Assembly (NCBI RefSeq): GCF_947495995.1
Contig: NZ_CANMAX010000007.1
Span: 64,001-128,000, forward strand
Length of the DNA: 64,000 nt
Direction of reading: 5' to 3'
Source: an uncultured Tenacibaculum sp.
GTDB taxonomy: Bacteria > Bacteroidota > Bacteroidia > Flavobacteriales > Flavobacteriaceae
The stretch's first letter is position 1. The number at the start of each line of letters is the position of its first letter. The translations under genes and the position numbers were made by a program. The notes beneath the pieces were generated by a model. It saw only the letters and a program-made list of their open reading frames with translations, searched no databases and was not told the origin of the DNA. Of this stretch, positions 24,159 to 33,393 are shown in pieces.

Positions 24159-24713
24159 TTGAAGCATTTAACTGATGAACAATTAATGAAGGCAGTAGCC
24201 AACGGAGAGCTAAATAAGCTATCTGTTTTATTCGACAGGTATCATGTTCGAATCTATAATTTCTTTCAGAAAATGACACACAACAAAATGGTAAGTGAAG
24301 ATTTAACACAAGAAGTTTTTATTAAAGTATTAAAATATAGAAGCTCTTATAACAATGGCAATTTTGCTTCTTGGGTATATACTGTGGCTAGAAATATATT
24401 TTCAAGTCATTATCAAAAGCAAAAAAAGGAAAGAACAAATGTGATTGAAGATGATATATTAAGTTCTGAAGGAAAACTATTTGTAGAATCTAATAAAGAA
24501 GATTTAGAATATCTACAGCGATCATTATTGAAACTAAATGATAAAGATAGGGAGCTTATTGTGATGCATAAACTTCAAGAAATGCAATATGAGCAAATTG
24601 CAACTATTGTAGGAAGTTCAGAAAATGCTGTAAAAGTGAAAACACACCGAGCATTAAAGAAATTAAAAGACATTTATTTTCGATCAGTAAACGTAATAGG
24701 TAACAAAAACTAA
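24159..24713 (+). CDS. ECF RNA polymerase sigma factor
   Basis: A 184-residue sigma-70 family protein. Region 2 is visible in DLTQEVFIKVLKY (about 48-60) and SWVYTVARNIF, and region 4 in LQEMQYEQIATIVGSSENAV, a helix-turn-helix for the -35 box. The start is TTG at 24159; the next in-frame ATG is 10 codons later and would remove part of region 2's first helix. It forms an operon with an anti-sigma factor (3 bases downstream) and two DUF4097 genes. Confidence 0.93.
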   Translation: MKHLTDEQLMKAVANGELNKLSVLFDRYHVRIYNFFQKMTHNKMVSEDLTQEVFIKVLKYRSSYNNGNFASWVYTVARNIFSSHYQKQKKERTNVIEDDILSSEGKLFVESNKEDLEYLQRSLLKLNDKDRELIVMHKLQEMQYEQIATIVGSSENAVKVKTHRALKKLKDIYFRSVNVIGNKN

Positions 24714-24716
24714 GGC

Positions 24717-25481
24717 ATGATGAAGTGTAAAGAAATACAAGATAAATTAATGGCATATGTGATGCACGAAGTTTCTGATACAGAAAGAAATTTAATTGAA
24801 GAACATATTGAATCGTGCGACGCATGTCAGTTAGAATTAAAAAATACACAACTGCTTATAGAAGTTTTAGATGAAGTAAAAGAAGAACAACCAAGCATAG
24901 CTATAAAAGAACGTTTTGAGACTGCTTTACAAGAGGAAATCAAACTAGAAAAAGAAAAAAGTAAAGTAGTAAAATTAGAAACGAAGCAAGAATGGAAAAG
25001 TTATTTACGAGTAGCTGCAAGTGTTGTGATACTAATTAGTGGTTATTTCTTAGGTAAAATGTCGAATAATGAACCAGAAATAAACTCAAATAAAGAACAA
25101 CAAGCCTTATTTGCATTATTAGAAAATCAATCGGCAAGCAAACGTATTTTGGCAATATCGAAAACAACAACATATTCTGTAGATGATACAAGAATTATCG
25201 ATGCACTCATCAATAAAATGTTTGTAGATAAGAATATTAATGTTCGTTTAGCAGCGGTAGAAGCCTTAACAAAATTTTCAAGTTTAGAAAAAGTTAGAAA
25301 TGCATTATTAAAAGCATTAGAAACCGATACCGAACCATCGGTACAAATAGAGTTGATTCAAGTTTTAGCAGAAATTCAGGAAAAAAGAGCGCTCATTCCT
25401 ATGAAAAAATTGTTAGATCATGAAGAAACGCCAGATTATGTCAAACAAGAGTTAGCCTATAACATGCCAACTTTAATTTAA
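24717..25481 (+). CDS. anti-sigma factor with zinc finger and HEAT repeats
   Basis: A 254-residue protein. The N-terminal zf-HC2 motif reads EEHIESCDACQLELK (HxxxCxxC), which holds the sigma factor. A transmembrane helix follows at about residues 102-118 (VAASVVILISGYFLGKM). The periplasmic part, residues 160-250, has HEAT-like repeats (VRLAAVEALTKFSSLEKVRN, VQIELIQVLAEIQEKRAL). It is 3 bases after the sigma gene. The sensed signal is unknown. Confidence 0.88.
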   Translation: MMKCKEIQDKLMAYVMHEVSDTERNLIEEHIESCDACQLELKNTQLLIEVLDEVKEEQPSIAIKERFETALQEEIKLEKEKSKVVKLETKQEWKSYLRVAASVVILISGYFLGKMSNNEPEINSNKEQQALFALLENQSASKRILAISKTTTYSVDDTRIIDALINKMFVDKNINVRLAAVEALTKFSSLEKVRNALLKALETDTEPSVQIELIQVLAEIQEKRALIPMKKLLDHEETPDYVKQELAYNMPTLI

Positions 25482-25488
25482 TAAAATT

Positions 25489-26274
25489 ATGAGAAAATTA
25501 ATCACAGTAGCAGTAGTATTATTAGCGTCCGTTGTATACGGACAAACAAAAACATTTAACTATAAATTACAAGGAGTTAAAACGGTTAAAATAGACACCG
25601 ATACAAGAGTTAAAATCAATGCCGGAAAATCAGGAGAATTGATCATTACAGAGAAAAATTATCAATACGCTAGTGATGAAAACATGAAATCTCTTGAGGA
25701 AAAAACAAAAGGTTTAAAAGCAATTTATGCAGGCGGAGACGATAATACCGACGGTATGGGATTCTCTATCGAAAAGAAAGGAGATATTTTAAATATAGTT
25801 GATTTAAGATCACATATTAAACGTAGTGGCTTTTCAATGTCGTTGCCAAAAGATGTCAATATTATATTTACAACACCAAATTTAGGAGCTGTTGAAGTTA
25901 CAGGTTTTACTTCCGAAGTAGAAGCAGCGACAAACGTCGGAGAAATTATAATGAAAGACGTAACAGGACCAATTACTGTGAATGCAAACACGGCGTTAGT
26001 AAATATTATCTTTTCTAAAGTTAATCAAGGTTCACCAATTACGATATCATCAAATACTGGTGAAATAGATGTCACAATTCCTGCAAGTACAAAAGCGAAT
26101 TTAGACTTAAGAACTCGAGGAACTTTTTATACAAACTTTGATATTGAAGTGCCTAAAAAAGACGGACTAAGAGCTGTAAGAGGAAATCAGAAAATCTCTA
26201 GTAAGTTGAATAATGGAGGAGTTCAAATCAAATTAAAATCTTCAATGGGGAATATCTATCTCCGTAAAAAATAA
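25489..26274 (+). CDS. exported DUF4097-type beta-helix protein
   Basis: A 261-residue protein with signal peptide (LITVAVVLLASVVYGQ) followed by repeated short strands of the DUF4097 kind (LGAVEVTGFTSEVEAATNVG, ITISSNTGEIDVTIPAS). It is seven bases after the anti-sigma gene. DUF4097 proteins are regularly found in ECF operons and may be their main output or a signal sensor at the envelope; the precise job is unknown. Confidence 0.85.
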   Translation: MRKLITVAVVLLASVVYGQTKTFNYKLQGVKTVKIDTDTRVKINAGKSGELIITEKNYQYASDENMKSLEEKTKGLKAIYAGGDDNTDGMGFSIEKKGDILNIVDLRSHIKRSGFSMSLPKDVNIIFTTPNLGAVEVTGFTSEVEAATNVGEIIMKDVTGPITVNANTALVNIIFSKVNQGSPITISSNTGEIDVTIPASTKANLDLRTRGTFYTNFDIEVPKKDGLRAVRGNQKISSKLNNGGVQIKLKSSMGNIYLRKK

Positions 26275-26303
26275 ACAACACAAAATAACTTAAACTATTT
26301 AAA

Positions 26304-27032
26304 ATGAAAAGAATACTTTTTTTCATAGGACTACTATTGTCTTTTAGTAGCCTATCAGCACAGAAAAAAACAGAAATTAAGAACAATCTTTCAGGAATCG
26401 AAAAGGTTGAGGTAAACGTAAAATTTGCTCAAGATATTGAAATCAAAAACTGGGATAAACAAGAAATTGTAGTTAAAGCATCGGCAAATTTAAATGATAA
26501 TACACAAAATGAATACTTTTCGTTAAAAGGTGAAAAATTAGGTAACACTTACGTAGTAAAATCAGATTATGGAGATTTCTTTAAAAAATATCAGAATAGA
26601 ATTAACAAGTCAGATAAAGATTCAGATTGCGAAAATTGTAAATGTAAATATCACAACGAAGTAATTGTAGATTATACGATTTATGCACCTAAAAATATTG
26701 CTTTAAAAGTGAAAAGTATTTCAGGAAATGTAAAAGATCTAGAGTTTAAAGGTAAGCTTAACTTAGATTTAATTAGTGGGAATATTTCAGTGAAAAAGCA
26801 TTCAAAAGACATGAAATTAAAAACCATTAGTGGAGATATAGATGTTTATATCGCAGACGCAGAATTTAAAGCACAAACTTTAACGGGTACAGTATATTCT
26901 GATTTAGACATAGATTTTAATCACAGTAATAAACGCGATGCCACTCAAAAAGTTTATGGAAAAGTAAAAAAAGGTTCAGCTTCATTAAAAATGAATACGA
27001 TAAGCGGAAACATTTTTTTAAGAAAAATATAA
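26304..27032 (+). CDS. second exported DUF4097-like beta-helix protein
   Basis: A 242-residue relative of the preceding gene with signal peptide (LFFIGLLLSFSSLSAQ). The C-terminal half repeats the pattern SGNVKDLEF, SGNISVKKH, SGDIDVYI, SGNIFLRKI, one per turn of a predicted beta-helix. A CENCKCKYH Cys cluster in the middle may form disulfides or bind metal. Last gene of the sigma operon by spacing (29 bases). Confidence 0.85.
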   Translation: MKRILFFIGLLLSFSSLSAQKKTEIKNNLSGIEKVEVNVKFAQDIEIKNWDKQEIVVKASANLNDNTQNEYFSLKGEKLGNTYVVKSDYGDFFKKYQNRINKSDKDSDCENCKCKYHNEVIVDYTIYAPKNIALKVKSISGNVKDLEFKGKLNLDLISGNISVKKHSKDMKLKTISGDIDVYIADAEFKAQTLTGTVYSDLDIDFNHSNKRDATQKVYGKVKKGSASLKMNTISGNIFLRKI

Positions 27033-27124
27033 AGAGATTATTAGCTTTTTAAGCATTCAAACAATCATTAATCGAGAGTTTTTTTAAATTGCATTACTAA
27101 ACCAAACTAAAAAAACAAGTTTAT

Positions 27125-28243
27125 ATGAAAAAATTGCTCTTCGGATTAGTGATTGTTGTTGCTACTTCTTGCACAAAAGAAACAAAAACTTATAAAGGAT
27201 TACCTGTTTTGAAAACCAATAAAAACGCTGTTGATGTTCAGTTTAATAGCAATTGGTATAAAGGAGCTTGGGGAATTAAATCAAATGAACAAAAAGATAC
27301 GCTAAGAGTTAGTTGTTTAAATGCAAAAGAACCAGTGGCTTTTGCTTCTGAAATAGATAGTATTTCTTTTTTAGTAGAAAGTAACAAGACGTATGAATTT
27401 TATGCGCAATTTCAAGATTCTATTTATAGTCATATGCTAATTATTGCTGAAGCTTATCCGAAGGAAAAAATAGCATTTGAAACATCAAAGAATACTCCGA
27501 ATTTACAGATTCAATACACTGCGAATAACGATGTTCCATTCTTGAAAAGCTTAGCTGAAAAATATCCAATTGCGGAAGCTTTAGCTAATAAAACTACTGA
27601 TGTAGATAAAATTTTAAGTGTTTTAAATTGGACAAACAATAGATGGCAACATAACGGAAATGTATCACCGAGCAAACCTGATGCAATTACAATTTTAGAT
27701 GAAGCTAAAGAAGGAAAGAATTTCCCATGTTTTGCTTATGCGGTTGTGTTGAAATCTCAATTAGAAAATGCTGGTTTTAAATCGCGTACGATCTATTTAA
27801 AAACAAAAGATGTTGAAACCAGAAAAGGCTCTCCAGGTCATGTAGCGACTGAAGTGTATTCTCCAGAGTTAAAAAAATGGATTTTTATTGATGGACAATT
27901 TAATATCATGCCAGTTTTAAACGGAAATCCATTAAATGCAGTAGAACTTCAAGAAGCAATAACAAATAATTATGAGGCTTTAGTTATGAAAAGTCTTGCC
28001 GAAGTTTCTAAACGTGAGTATGTAGATTTTGTTTACGATTATCTGTATCATTTTGACGTAAGTTTAGATCAGCGTTATTTGGAAAATACAGATTTAAAGA
28101 AACATGAATTCTCTGGAAAAAGCAGTTTGATGTTAGTGCCGTCAGGAAGTAAAAATCCTACCAAAATAAATTTCTGGAATATGACTTTAGATGATTATTT
28201 CTATACGAATTCACTAGAAGATTTTTATGCTAAACCAGTGTAA
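27125..28243 (+). CDS. transglutaminase-like lipoprotein
   Basis: A 372-residue protein with a lipobox signal (VIVVATSCTKE). The papain-like core has Cys202 in FPCFAYAVVLK, His in PGHVATEVYS and Asp in FIDGQFNIMP, the triad of transglutaminase-like proteases and peptide-processing enzymes. The N-terminal 140 residues look beta-rich. The role, hydrolase or cross-linker, cannot be told. Terminator follows. Confidence 0.85.
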   Translation: MKKLLFGLVIVVATSCTKETKTYKGLPVLKTNKNAVDVQFNSNWYKGAWGIKSNEQKDTLRVSCLNAKEPVAFASEIDSISFLVESNKTYEFYAQFQDSIYSHMLIIAEAYPKEKIAFETSKNTPNLQIQYTANNDVPFLKSLAEKYPIAEALANKTTDVDKILSVLNWTNNRWQHNGNVSPSKPDAITILDEAKEGKNFPCFAYAVVLKSQLENAGFKSRTIYLKTKDVETRKGSPGHVATEVYSPELKKWIFIDGQFNIMPVLNGNPLNAVELQEAITNNYEALVMKSLAEVSKREYVDFVYDYLYHFDVSLDQRYLENTDLKKHEFSGKSSLMLVPSGSKNPTKINFWNMTLDDYFYTNSLEDFYAKPV

Positions 28244-28250
28244 AACATAT

Positions 28251-28283
28251 AAAAAAAGGCAGGAAATATTCCTGCCTTTTTTG
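28251..28283. terminator. bidirectional terminator
   Basis: AAAAAAAGGCAGGAA-tat-TTCCTGCCTTTTTT, perfect stem with A and T flanks; lies between the transglutaminase-like gene and the OmpA-like gene. Confidence 0.9.
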
Positions 28284-28292
28284 TTTTAATTA

Positions 28293-30161
28293 TTACTTAC
28301 AATTTTCACAATATAAAGCTCGTAATTCTATGTTTTCTAATAACTGAAATGTAACTCCACCTTTTAGTGATGCATTAAAAATCTTACAAAATCGTTTAGG
28401 ATTCATATTTAAAGCATTAAGAATTGTTGCTTTGTAAGCTGTAGTTTTAGTTAGGTTCTTATCTGTAATAGTTAAGTTTAGATAATAAAAAAGTAAATCT
28501 TCATCTACTGTAATTTGTTTAACTTTATTTTCTAAAAGATCAATAGCATCGTAAATATTAGCATAATAAGTTAAAAACTGAGCTAAACTTAAATAGTCGT
28601 AATTGGAAAGAGGAAAGTTTTCGTAAGTATCAGTAATAAACTCAATAGATTCATCTTTTTCGTCGTAGTTTCTATTTTGTATATCTTCTTGAGCTTTTAT
28701 AATATGAAAATTCACTAGCATTCTATCAATCAAAGCCTCTTTAATACCTAATTTCTTCAAGTTTAAAATTTCCTGTTTAAACTTATTTTTATTAATTTTT
28801 CTAGCTCTATTCTTCCAAATAATAAATTTCAATACAGTTAAGTTATATTTAATTTTTTTGTTGTTAGGTTGTAACTTTTCTAAAGCTAGCAACTCTTGTT
28901 CAACAATAAGAGTTTGAGATATATTAATTAAATACTTAATCATACTGTTTTTAGTAAGCAGATTAATATATTTCTTTTGTTTAGGAATATTCATTTTAGT
29001 TAAAGCATCAGGAGAAAGCTTATCCTTTACCTTATCTAAAATTGTGTTTTGAATAGTATTAGCTTCTTGTAAATCATTATTCTTAATAGCGTCATTAAAA
29101 CGAGTTGTTAACTCTTCTATTTTTAACGTTTTATACTTGTCTTTCTTTTCTAGCGAAAGTGTTATTACCGCTTTTCTGTGATTTTTTAATATTGATTCTA
29201 ATTCTTTAGCCTTATTGCCTACTATTTGTGTTTTAACTTCTTTTTTTGATAATTTACTCAAGTTTGAAAATGAGGTGTTTTTTATATCATTTAAAAACTC
29301 TACCCAGTTCTCAGACGAAGAGATTTCTGTAATTATATTAGGCTTTTGAAACGATTGTATAGAGCTTGCAATACTGTTCGCTCGTTGTTTTTGTAGTGTA
29401 ATATTTCGTTCAACACTTCCTTCAATAGAGGCATATGCTTTAATAGCTATTTTTTTGATATTAAAATTAGTTAAACGTAACGAATCGTATAGAGGTTTAA
29501 TATCCTCTGGTTTATACTCAGATTTATTTTTTTCAAATGGAATAGTAAATTTTAATGTTTTATACTTCGTTATCGTATTTTCATTAACCGTTGTGATTTT
29601 TTGATTTTTATAGGTCAATGAATCTAGATATACCCCCATATCTAATAAATCCCAAGGGTAAGCTTGTAGATTGTAAATATTATAATATTGACAGAGTGTT
29701 TTATTTTGCAAGAATAAGATGTTGAATTCTAATTCTTTATCTTGAAGATTAGTCGGTATTTTTCCTACTAATACTCTATAGTTGCCATTAACGTTTTTCT
29801 TTAACTTTCGTTTAAGTTGCATAGCGTAAGTAGGAGGTAATAATGTTCCTCGTATTTGTTTGTTATCAACTACTTTATTACAATTGTAACGTTCTTTAGA
29901 TACAATGTCTATTGCAATACCGTCTCCTGTTTTTTTAAATAGAATATCAAACCATCTTTTGTCACTAATTTCAAAAAATAATTTTTCTCCTTCTGTTTTA
30001 ATGCCAAAGCTTACTTCTTTAGGCTTTTGTTGAAAAGCTTGTAAAAAGTAATTGCATTTACTTTGTCTATCAGTGTTTGGAAAATAAATTCCGTAAGTAT
30101 TTTGTTGAGAGTTAATTTTAAATACTATAAATAATAGTATAAAAAGTGTTGTTTTTTTCAT
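28293..30161 (-). CDS. exported OmpA-like peptidoglycan-binding protein
   Basis: A 622-residue protein with signal peptide (TTLFILLFIVFKINSQ). Residues about 200-290 resemble an OmpA C-terminal domain: TIPFEKNKSEYKPEDIKPLY, AIKAYASIEGSVERN and the LQKQRANSIASSI helix. The rest is helical and repeat-like (about 360-610), unlike known families. It may anchor a cell-surface structure to the wall. It starts 11 bases downstream of a bidirectional terminator. Confidence 0.65.
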   Translation of the reverse strand: MKKTTLFILLFIVFKINSQQNTYGIYFPNTDRQSKCNYFLQAFQQKPKEVSFGIKTEGEKLFFEISDKRWFDILFKKTGDGIAIDIVSKERYNCNKVVDNKQIRGTLLPPTYAMQLKRKLKKNVNGNYRVLVGKIPTNLQDKELEFNILFLQNKTLCQYYNIYNLQAYPWDLLDMGVYLDSLTYKNQKITTVNENTITKYKTLKFTIPFEKNKSEYKPEDIKPLYDSLRLTNFNIKKIAIKAYASIEGSVERNITLQKQRANSIASSIQSFQKPNIITEISSSENWVEFLNDIKNTSFSNLSKLSKKEVKTQIVGNKAKELESILKNHRKAVITLSLEKKDKYKTLKIEELTTRFNDAIKNNDLQEANTIQNTILDKVKDKLSPDALTKMNIPKQKKYINLLTKNSMIKYLINISQTLIVEQELLALEKLQPNNKKIKYNLTVLKFIIWKNRARKINKNKFKQEILNLKKLGIKEALIDRMLVNFHIIKAQEDIQNRNYDEKDESIEFITDTYENFPLSNYDYLSLAQFLTYYANIYDAIDLLENKVKQITVDEDLLFYYLNLTITDKNLTKTTAYKATILNALNMNPKRFCKIFNASLKGGVTFQLLENIELRALYCENCK

Positions 30162-30172
30162 GATTTTTCGTT

Positions 30173-30204
30173 AAAAAAAACCAACGCATATTTGCGTTGG
30201 TTTT
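30173..30204. terminator. bidirectional terminator of the toxin operon
   Basis: Eight A, then CCAACGCA-tatt-TGCGTTGG, then four T; on the minus strand the T run follows the stem, ending the toxin operon before the OmpA-like gene. Confidence 0.85.
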
Positions 30205-30236
30205 GTCTGGTAAAAATATGATTTTAATTATTAATA

Positions 30237-30428
30237 TTATTTATCTAGACTTTGTAAGAATTCAAGCCACAATATAATTATTTCTTCAAATATATCAGTC
30301 TTTATATACCTGTCTGAATCCTTAGAAGCTTCTTTTTTACCTTTTATTATATCATTTTCATGGATAAAGAATGTTATTTCTTTTTCGACATAGGCACATG
30401 ATATTTCTGAACTTTAGAATCTCTTCAT
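30237..30428 (-). pseudogene. decayed small gene downstream of the immunity candidate
   Basis: Minus-strand frame: an ATG gives MKRF, then a stop, then 57 open codons (SSEISCAYVEKEITFFIHEN onwards, ending WLEFLQSLDK). The open stretch is biased toward charged and aliphatic codons, looks protein-like and follows the toxin/immunity genes on the same strand. I read it as a nonsense-mutated small gene, perhaps a second immunity gene; no homology is claimed. Confidence 0.35.
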
Positions 30429-30447
30429 AGAAAAATAGAACTAATTT

Positions 30448-30753
30448 TTAATATTCAATTATTTTAAAGTTTTTATTCCCTTGAGAATTAATAACCATTA
30501 GAAGTAACCATTTATATGCTTCTTCATCAGTGTTTTCATCTAAAGGTATATTAGCAGCGTCAGATAATAATTTGAAAGGAGTATTTTTTTCCATGTTTCT
30601 ATTTATTATTAATCTTATAATATCCTCCCAATAATCTTTATAATTATTTTTATTTATCAGAGATTCTCTAAGACCTATTATTCCATCTTTATAAAAATTA
30701 TCTCTGAAAAACTCATTGAGTATACTTTTTAATTTTTGTTCTGCTTTGTCCAT
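30448..30753 (-). CDS. putative immunity protein of the RNase A-like toxin
   Basis: A 101-residue acidic, mostly helical cytosolic protein (LKSILNEFFRDNFYKDGIIG, DENTDEEAYKWLLLMVINSQ) without signal peptide. It begins 26 bases after the toxin gene stop on the same strand, the usual place and size of a cognate immunity gene. I do not recognise the family; the assignment rests on position. Confidence 0.55.
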   Translation of the reverse strand: MDKAEQKLKSILNEFFRDNFYKDGIIGLRESLINKNNYKDYWEDIIRLIINRNMEKNTPFKLLSDAANIPLDENTDEEAYKWLLLMVINSQGNKNFKIIEY

Positions 30754-30779
30754 AAGTATTTACGAATTTAAGAAAATTA

Positions 30780-31463
30780 TTATAGATTAGGATATGCGCT
30801 ATCTAAAATATATCCATCAGGATTAGTTGTGTCTCTTTTAAGGGCAATTACAATTTTATTAGTTTCAACAGGTGAAGATATAGGTGAGTTTCTAGTCCCA
30901 ATATTTGTATATCCAGAACCAACTTTACTACCATAATTATACTCGAGCGTTAAATAATCATCACTAGAATTAAAGTGCGTTTCAATAGTATTTTTATGAT
31001 GTCTATAAGCCTTGTTAACTGCATCTTTATGAATTAGATCAGAGTCAAACTTTAGAGCAGATCTTGATTGAGGGAAATTTGGGTGTTGACCTAAAGCTCT
31101 TAATCTCATGTCGTTATCTGTCAAGTGTGCTCCGTGTCTTGCTTTTGAGTGACCACCTAAAAGTTCTTCAACATCAATGTTGATTTCATTATTTCTTCCA
31201 TTTTGAACATAGTCTAATATTTTAGGATCTTTTTTAAAGAATTCATCGGCTTCTAAATCATCAAGTTTTTTCCATGCAATGATTAAGTCAGGATCTTCTC
31301 CTATAGCATTTTTTAATTGCGGATTAATATTAATCTCATCAATAAGATTTCTAAGTATAGGACAGTCATTATTAATTAAGTTTAATGTTCTATTAGCATT
31401 ACTTTGCGTAAAAGATAATTGTGTTGCTAAAAGGAAAATTATATATAAAATTATTTTTTTCAT
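30780..31463 (-). CDS. secreted toxin with CdiA-CT RNase A-like domain
   Basis: A 227-residue protein. It has a signal peptide (IILYIIFLLATQLSFTQ), a linker of DPD-K repeats (EDPDLIIAWKKLDD), then a toxin domain from about residue 100. The domain has GGHSKARHG (His105 and His110), GSGYTNIGTRN, VIALKRDTTNPDGYILDSAY at the end, the layout of the RNase A-like CDI toxin family (GGHt..HVG ... V.R.D...GY.I.TAYP). The gene is tightly linked to a 593-residue lipoprotein upstream and a 101-residue gene downstream. RNase activity is inferred. Confidence 0.75.
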   Translation of the reverse strand: MKKIILYIIFLLATQLSFTQSNANRTLNLINNDCPILRNLIDEININPQLKNAIGEDPDLIIAWKKLDDLEADEFFKKDPKILDYVQNGRNNEINIDVEELLGGHSKARHGAHLTDNDMRLRALGQHPNFPQSRSALKFDSDLIHKDAVNKAYRHHKNTIETHFNSSDDYLTLEYNYGSKVGSGYTNIGTRNSPISSPVETNKIVIALKRDTTNPDGYILDSAYPNL

Positions 31464-31477
31464 TGTTTTATTTTTTG

Positions 31478-33259
31478 TTAGTTACAATCTATTCTTTGGA
31501 AAGCTTTTATAATATCTGGATCATTTCGTAAAATATCATCTAGCCCAAAGTCATCAAGCTTTTTACTTGTTTTTGTAAACGCTTCTATTTCATCTACACC
31601 TCTTACGATTAAATTTCCAGCGTCATCAGTAAGTTCAAGAACATCGTCTACTACTTTTGTTCTAAAGCCTTTGTTAATTACTTTAGCCAATGGCTCAAGA
31701 AAATCAACTATTTTAAGCCAAGCATTAGCTAGTTTAACTCCAATTTTTGCAGATTTCACGAATCCTTTAATAAAGCCAACTCCAAGAGCATCGACTACTA
31801 AACCGCCAAGTCCTAAAGCTAGAGCAAATGTGTCTCCATTATCAAAATCTTCAGCTATGTTTAGAACGTCACTGAATGGTATATTAGCTAATATTATTTC
31901 TAAGGCAGCACTCCCAAACAATTGTCCTACAATTTTCCACTCGTCGACATTGCTAGGCCAGTATCTCTTCAAATCATGTATCGATGGGAAAATTGATATT
32001 GCATTTTCTATTTTTCTAATTTTGCTGTGAATACCATCGATATTAGCTATGTCAGTTGTAATTTTTACTTTTAAAACCAAATCAGCAAGTTCAGCAACTT
32101 CTAGATTAATTTTTTGTCTTTCAACTATATTTAGATCAACGTTTTTTAATTCAAGTAAATAAGGCTGAAATTCACTATATCGTTCACCATCAATACTTAT
32201 TAAAAATAGATTTACTAAGTCTACGAAATTTATCATCTCATATTCACTAGTTAAATCAGCAACAGTTCCTTGATTGATGAAAATGTTAATACTTTTATCA
32301 ATTAAAGTTACTAGCTCTGGAGAATAACCACTTTCTATATATAAGTTTCCAAATTGGTTAGCTAGATCTCTATTAGTGCTAACCCATAATTGTTGTAAAG
32401 GAGATAGTTTTCTAACAAAATCTGTGAAGTTTTTATCATTAAAGGCACTGGCTACTGGTGCTGTAATTGCTGAGCTACCACTTCCAATAGAAGCTCCTGA
32501 GTTATCTCCCGATCCAGTTCCAGAATTACCAGAAGTATTACTGTTATCATTTCCTACAGAACCACCATTAGATGAACCTCCACCAGAAGAGCAATCTTCT
32601 TCATTTAAATAAGTTACTTTACAATTAGTTCCAGTAGGTTTAAGTATATCACCGATACATCCTTTTCCTATTTGGCTTCCATCTTCATGTCCTGGAGTAT
32701 CACAGTAAATATTTTCACATTTTATATCTTGAATGTCAGAAAATGTGACACATTCATTTCCTCGAGATAATAGTAATTCACCTTTTAATGATTCAACTTT
32801 TGTTTTAGTATCATCAATGAAACCATTTTCATCAACATAATAAGTCATAATATGCTGTTTGAAGTCTCCATTAGGATAACTAGTTAACACATAATTAATC
32901 ATTATGTTTGATGACATTTCTTTTTTGAAAGCAGGAACAGTATAACTATTGTAAAACTTTGTGCGAAGCTCCAATATGTTATTTTTATCTAAGGATAAAT
33001 AATTCGTGCTAGAGCCTCCTTTTTTTTGCAATCTAGTATTATTGCTATTTATGTTTGTTAGTTTATGAGCAGCACTTCTATTTTTGGTTTGAAGTTTTTC
33101 AAAAGTTAAAATTGAACTTTCAAAATGATTAGCGTCATTTTCTTCAACAGGTATTAATTGGTCATCATCATTATTACAATTATAAAGAATAGTAGGTAGG
33201 ATGAATAAGATTAAAAGCCGTATTAATAACTTGTTATTAGCTCTTTTTTTAATTTTCAT
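31478..33259 (-). CDS. lipoprotein resembling a polymorphic-toxin carrier, without toxin domain
   Basis: A 593-residue protein with lipobox signal (ILFILPTILYNC). It has a Ser/Gly/Asn-rich linker (about 220-260), a helical body and a hydrophobic stretch (LALGLGGLVVDALGVGFIKG) like the membrane-interacting region before toxin domains. It ends LRNDPDIIKAFQRIDCN, a motif that recurs in the next gene as EDPDLIIAWKKL ahead of the toxin domain. The ORF stops where a toxin module would normally be fused. The next gene begins 14 bases later in another frame. Confidence 0.65.
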   Translation of the reverse strand: MKIKKRANNKLLIRLLILFILPTILYNCNNDDDQLIPVEENDANHFESSILTFEKLQTKNRSAAHKLTNINSNNTRLQKKGGSSTNYLSLDKNNILELRTKFYNSYTVPAFKKEMSSNIMINYVLTSYPNGDFKQHIMTYYVDENGFIDDTKTKVESLKGELLLSRGNECVTFSDIQDIKCENIYCDTPGHEDGSQIGKGCIGDILKPTGTNCKVTYLNEEDCSSGGGSSNGGSVGNDNSNTSGNSGTGSGDNSGASIGSGSSAITAPVASAFNDKNFTDFVRKLSPLQQLWVSTNRDLANQFGNLYIESGYSPELVTLIDKSINIFINQGTVADLTSEYEMINFVDLVNLFLISIDGERYSEFQPYLLELKNVDLNIVERQKINLEVAELADLVLKVKITTDIANIDGIHSKIRKIENAISIFPSIHDLKRYWPSNVDEWKIVGQLFGSAALEIILANIPFSDVLNIAEDFDNGDTFALALGLGGLVVDALGVGFIKGFVKSAKIGVKLANAWLKIVDFLEPLAKVINKGFRTKVVDDVLELTDDAGNLIVRGVDEIEAFTKTSKKLDDFGLDDILRNDPDIIKAFQRIDCN

Positions 33260-33393
33260 TTGGGTTTAATATTTACGTTAAAAAAATGTTTTATTGCTTA
33301 GTAGTTAACGTAAATTGAAAATGTTACCCATAAAAAATAAAAAATGTTTTTTTGGAATGAAATTAATAATTTTTGAAAGTGTAGAAAACTTAA

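Noticed and set aside
30780..31463. EndoU-type toxin
   Set aside because: GGHS is present, but the GYILDSAYP end and VIALKRD strand fit the RNase A-like family better.
31463..31478. Readthrough from the lipoprotein carrier to the toxin gene as one protein
   Set aside because: The two frames differ, and the second gene has its own start and signal peptide.
32376..32612. Proline-rich open frame opposite the toxin-carrier gene
   Set aside because: It is the shadow of the Ser/Gly/Asn linker of the minus-strand lipoprotein.
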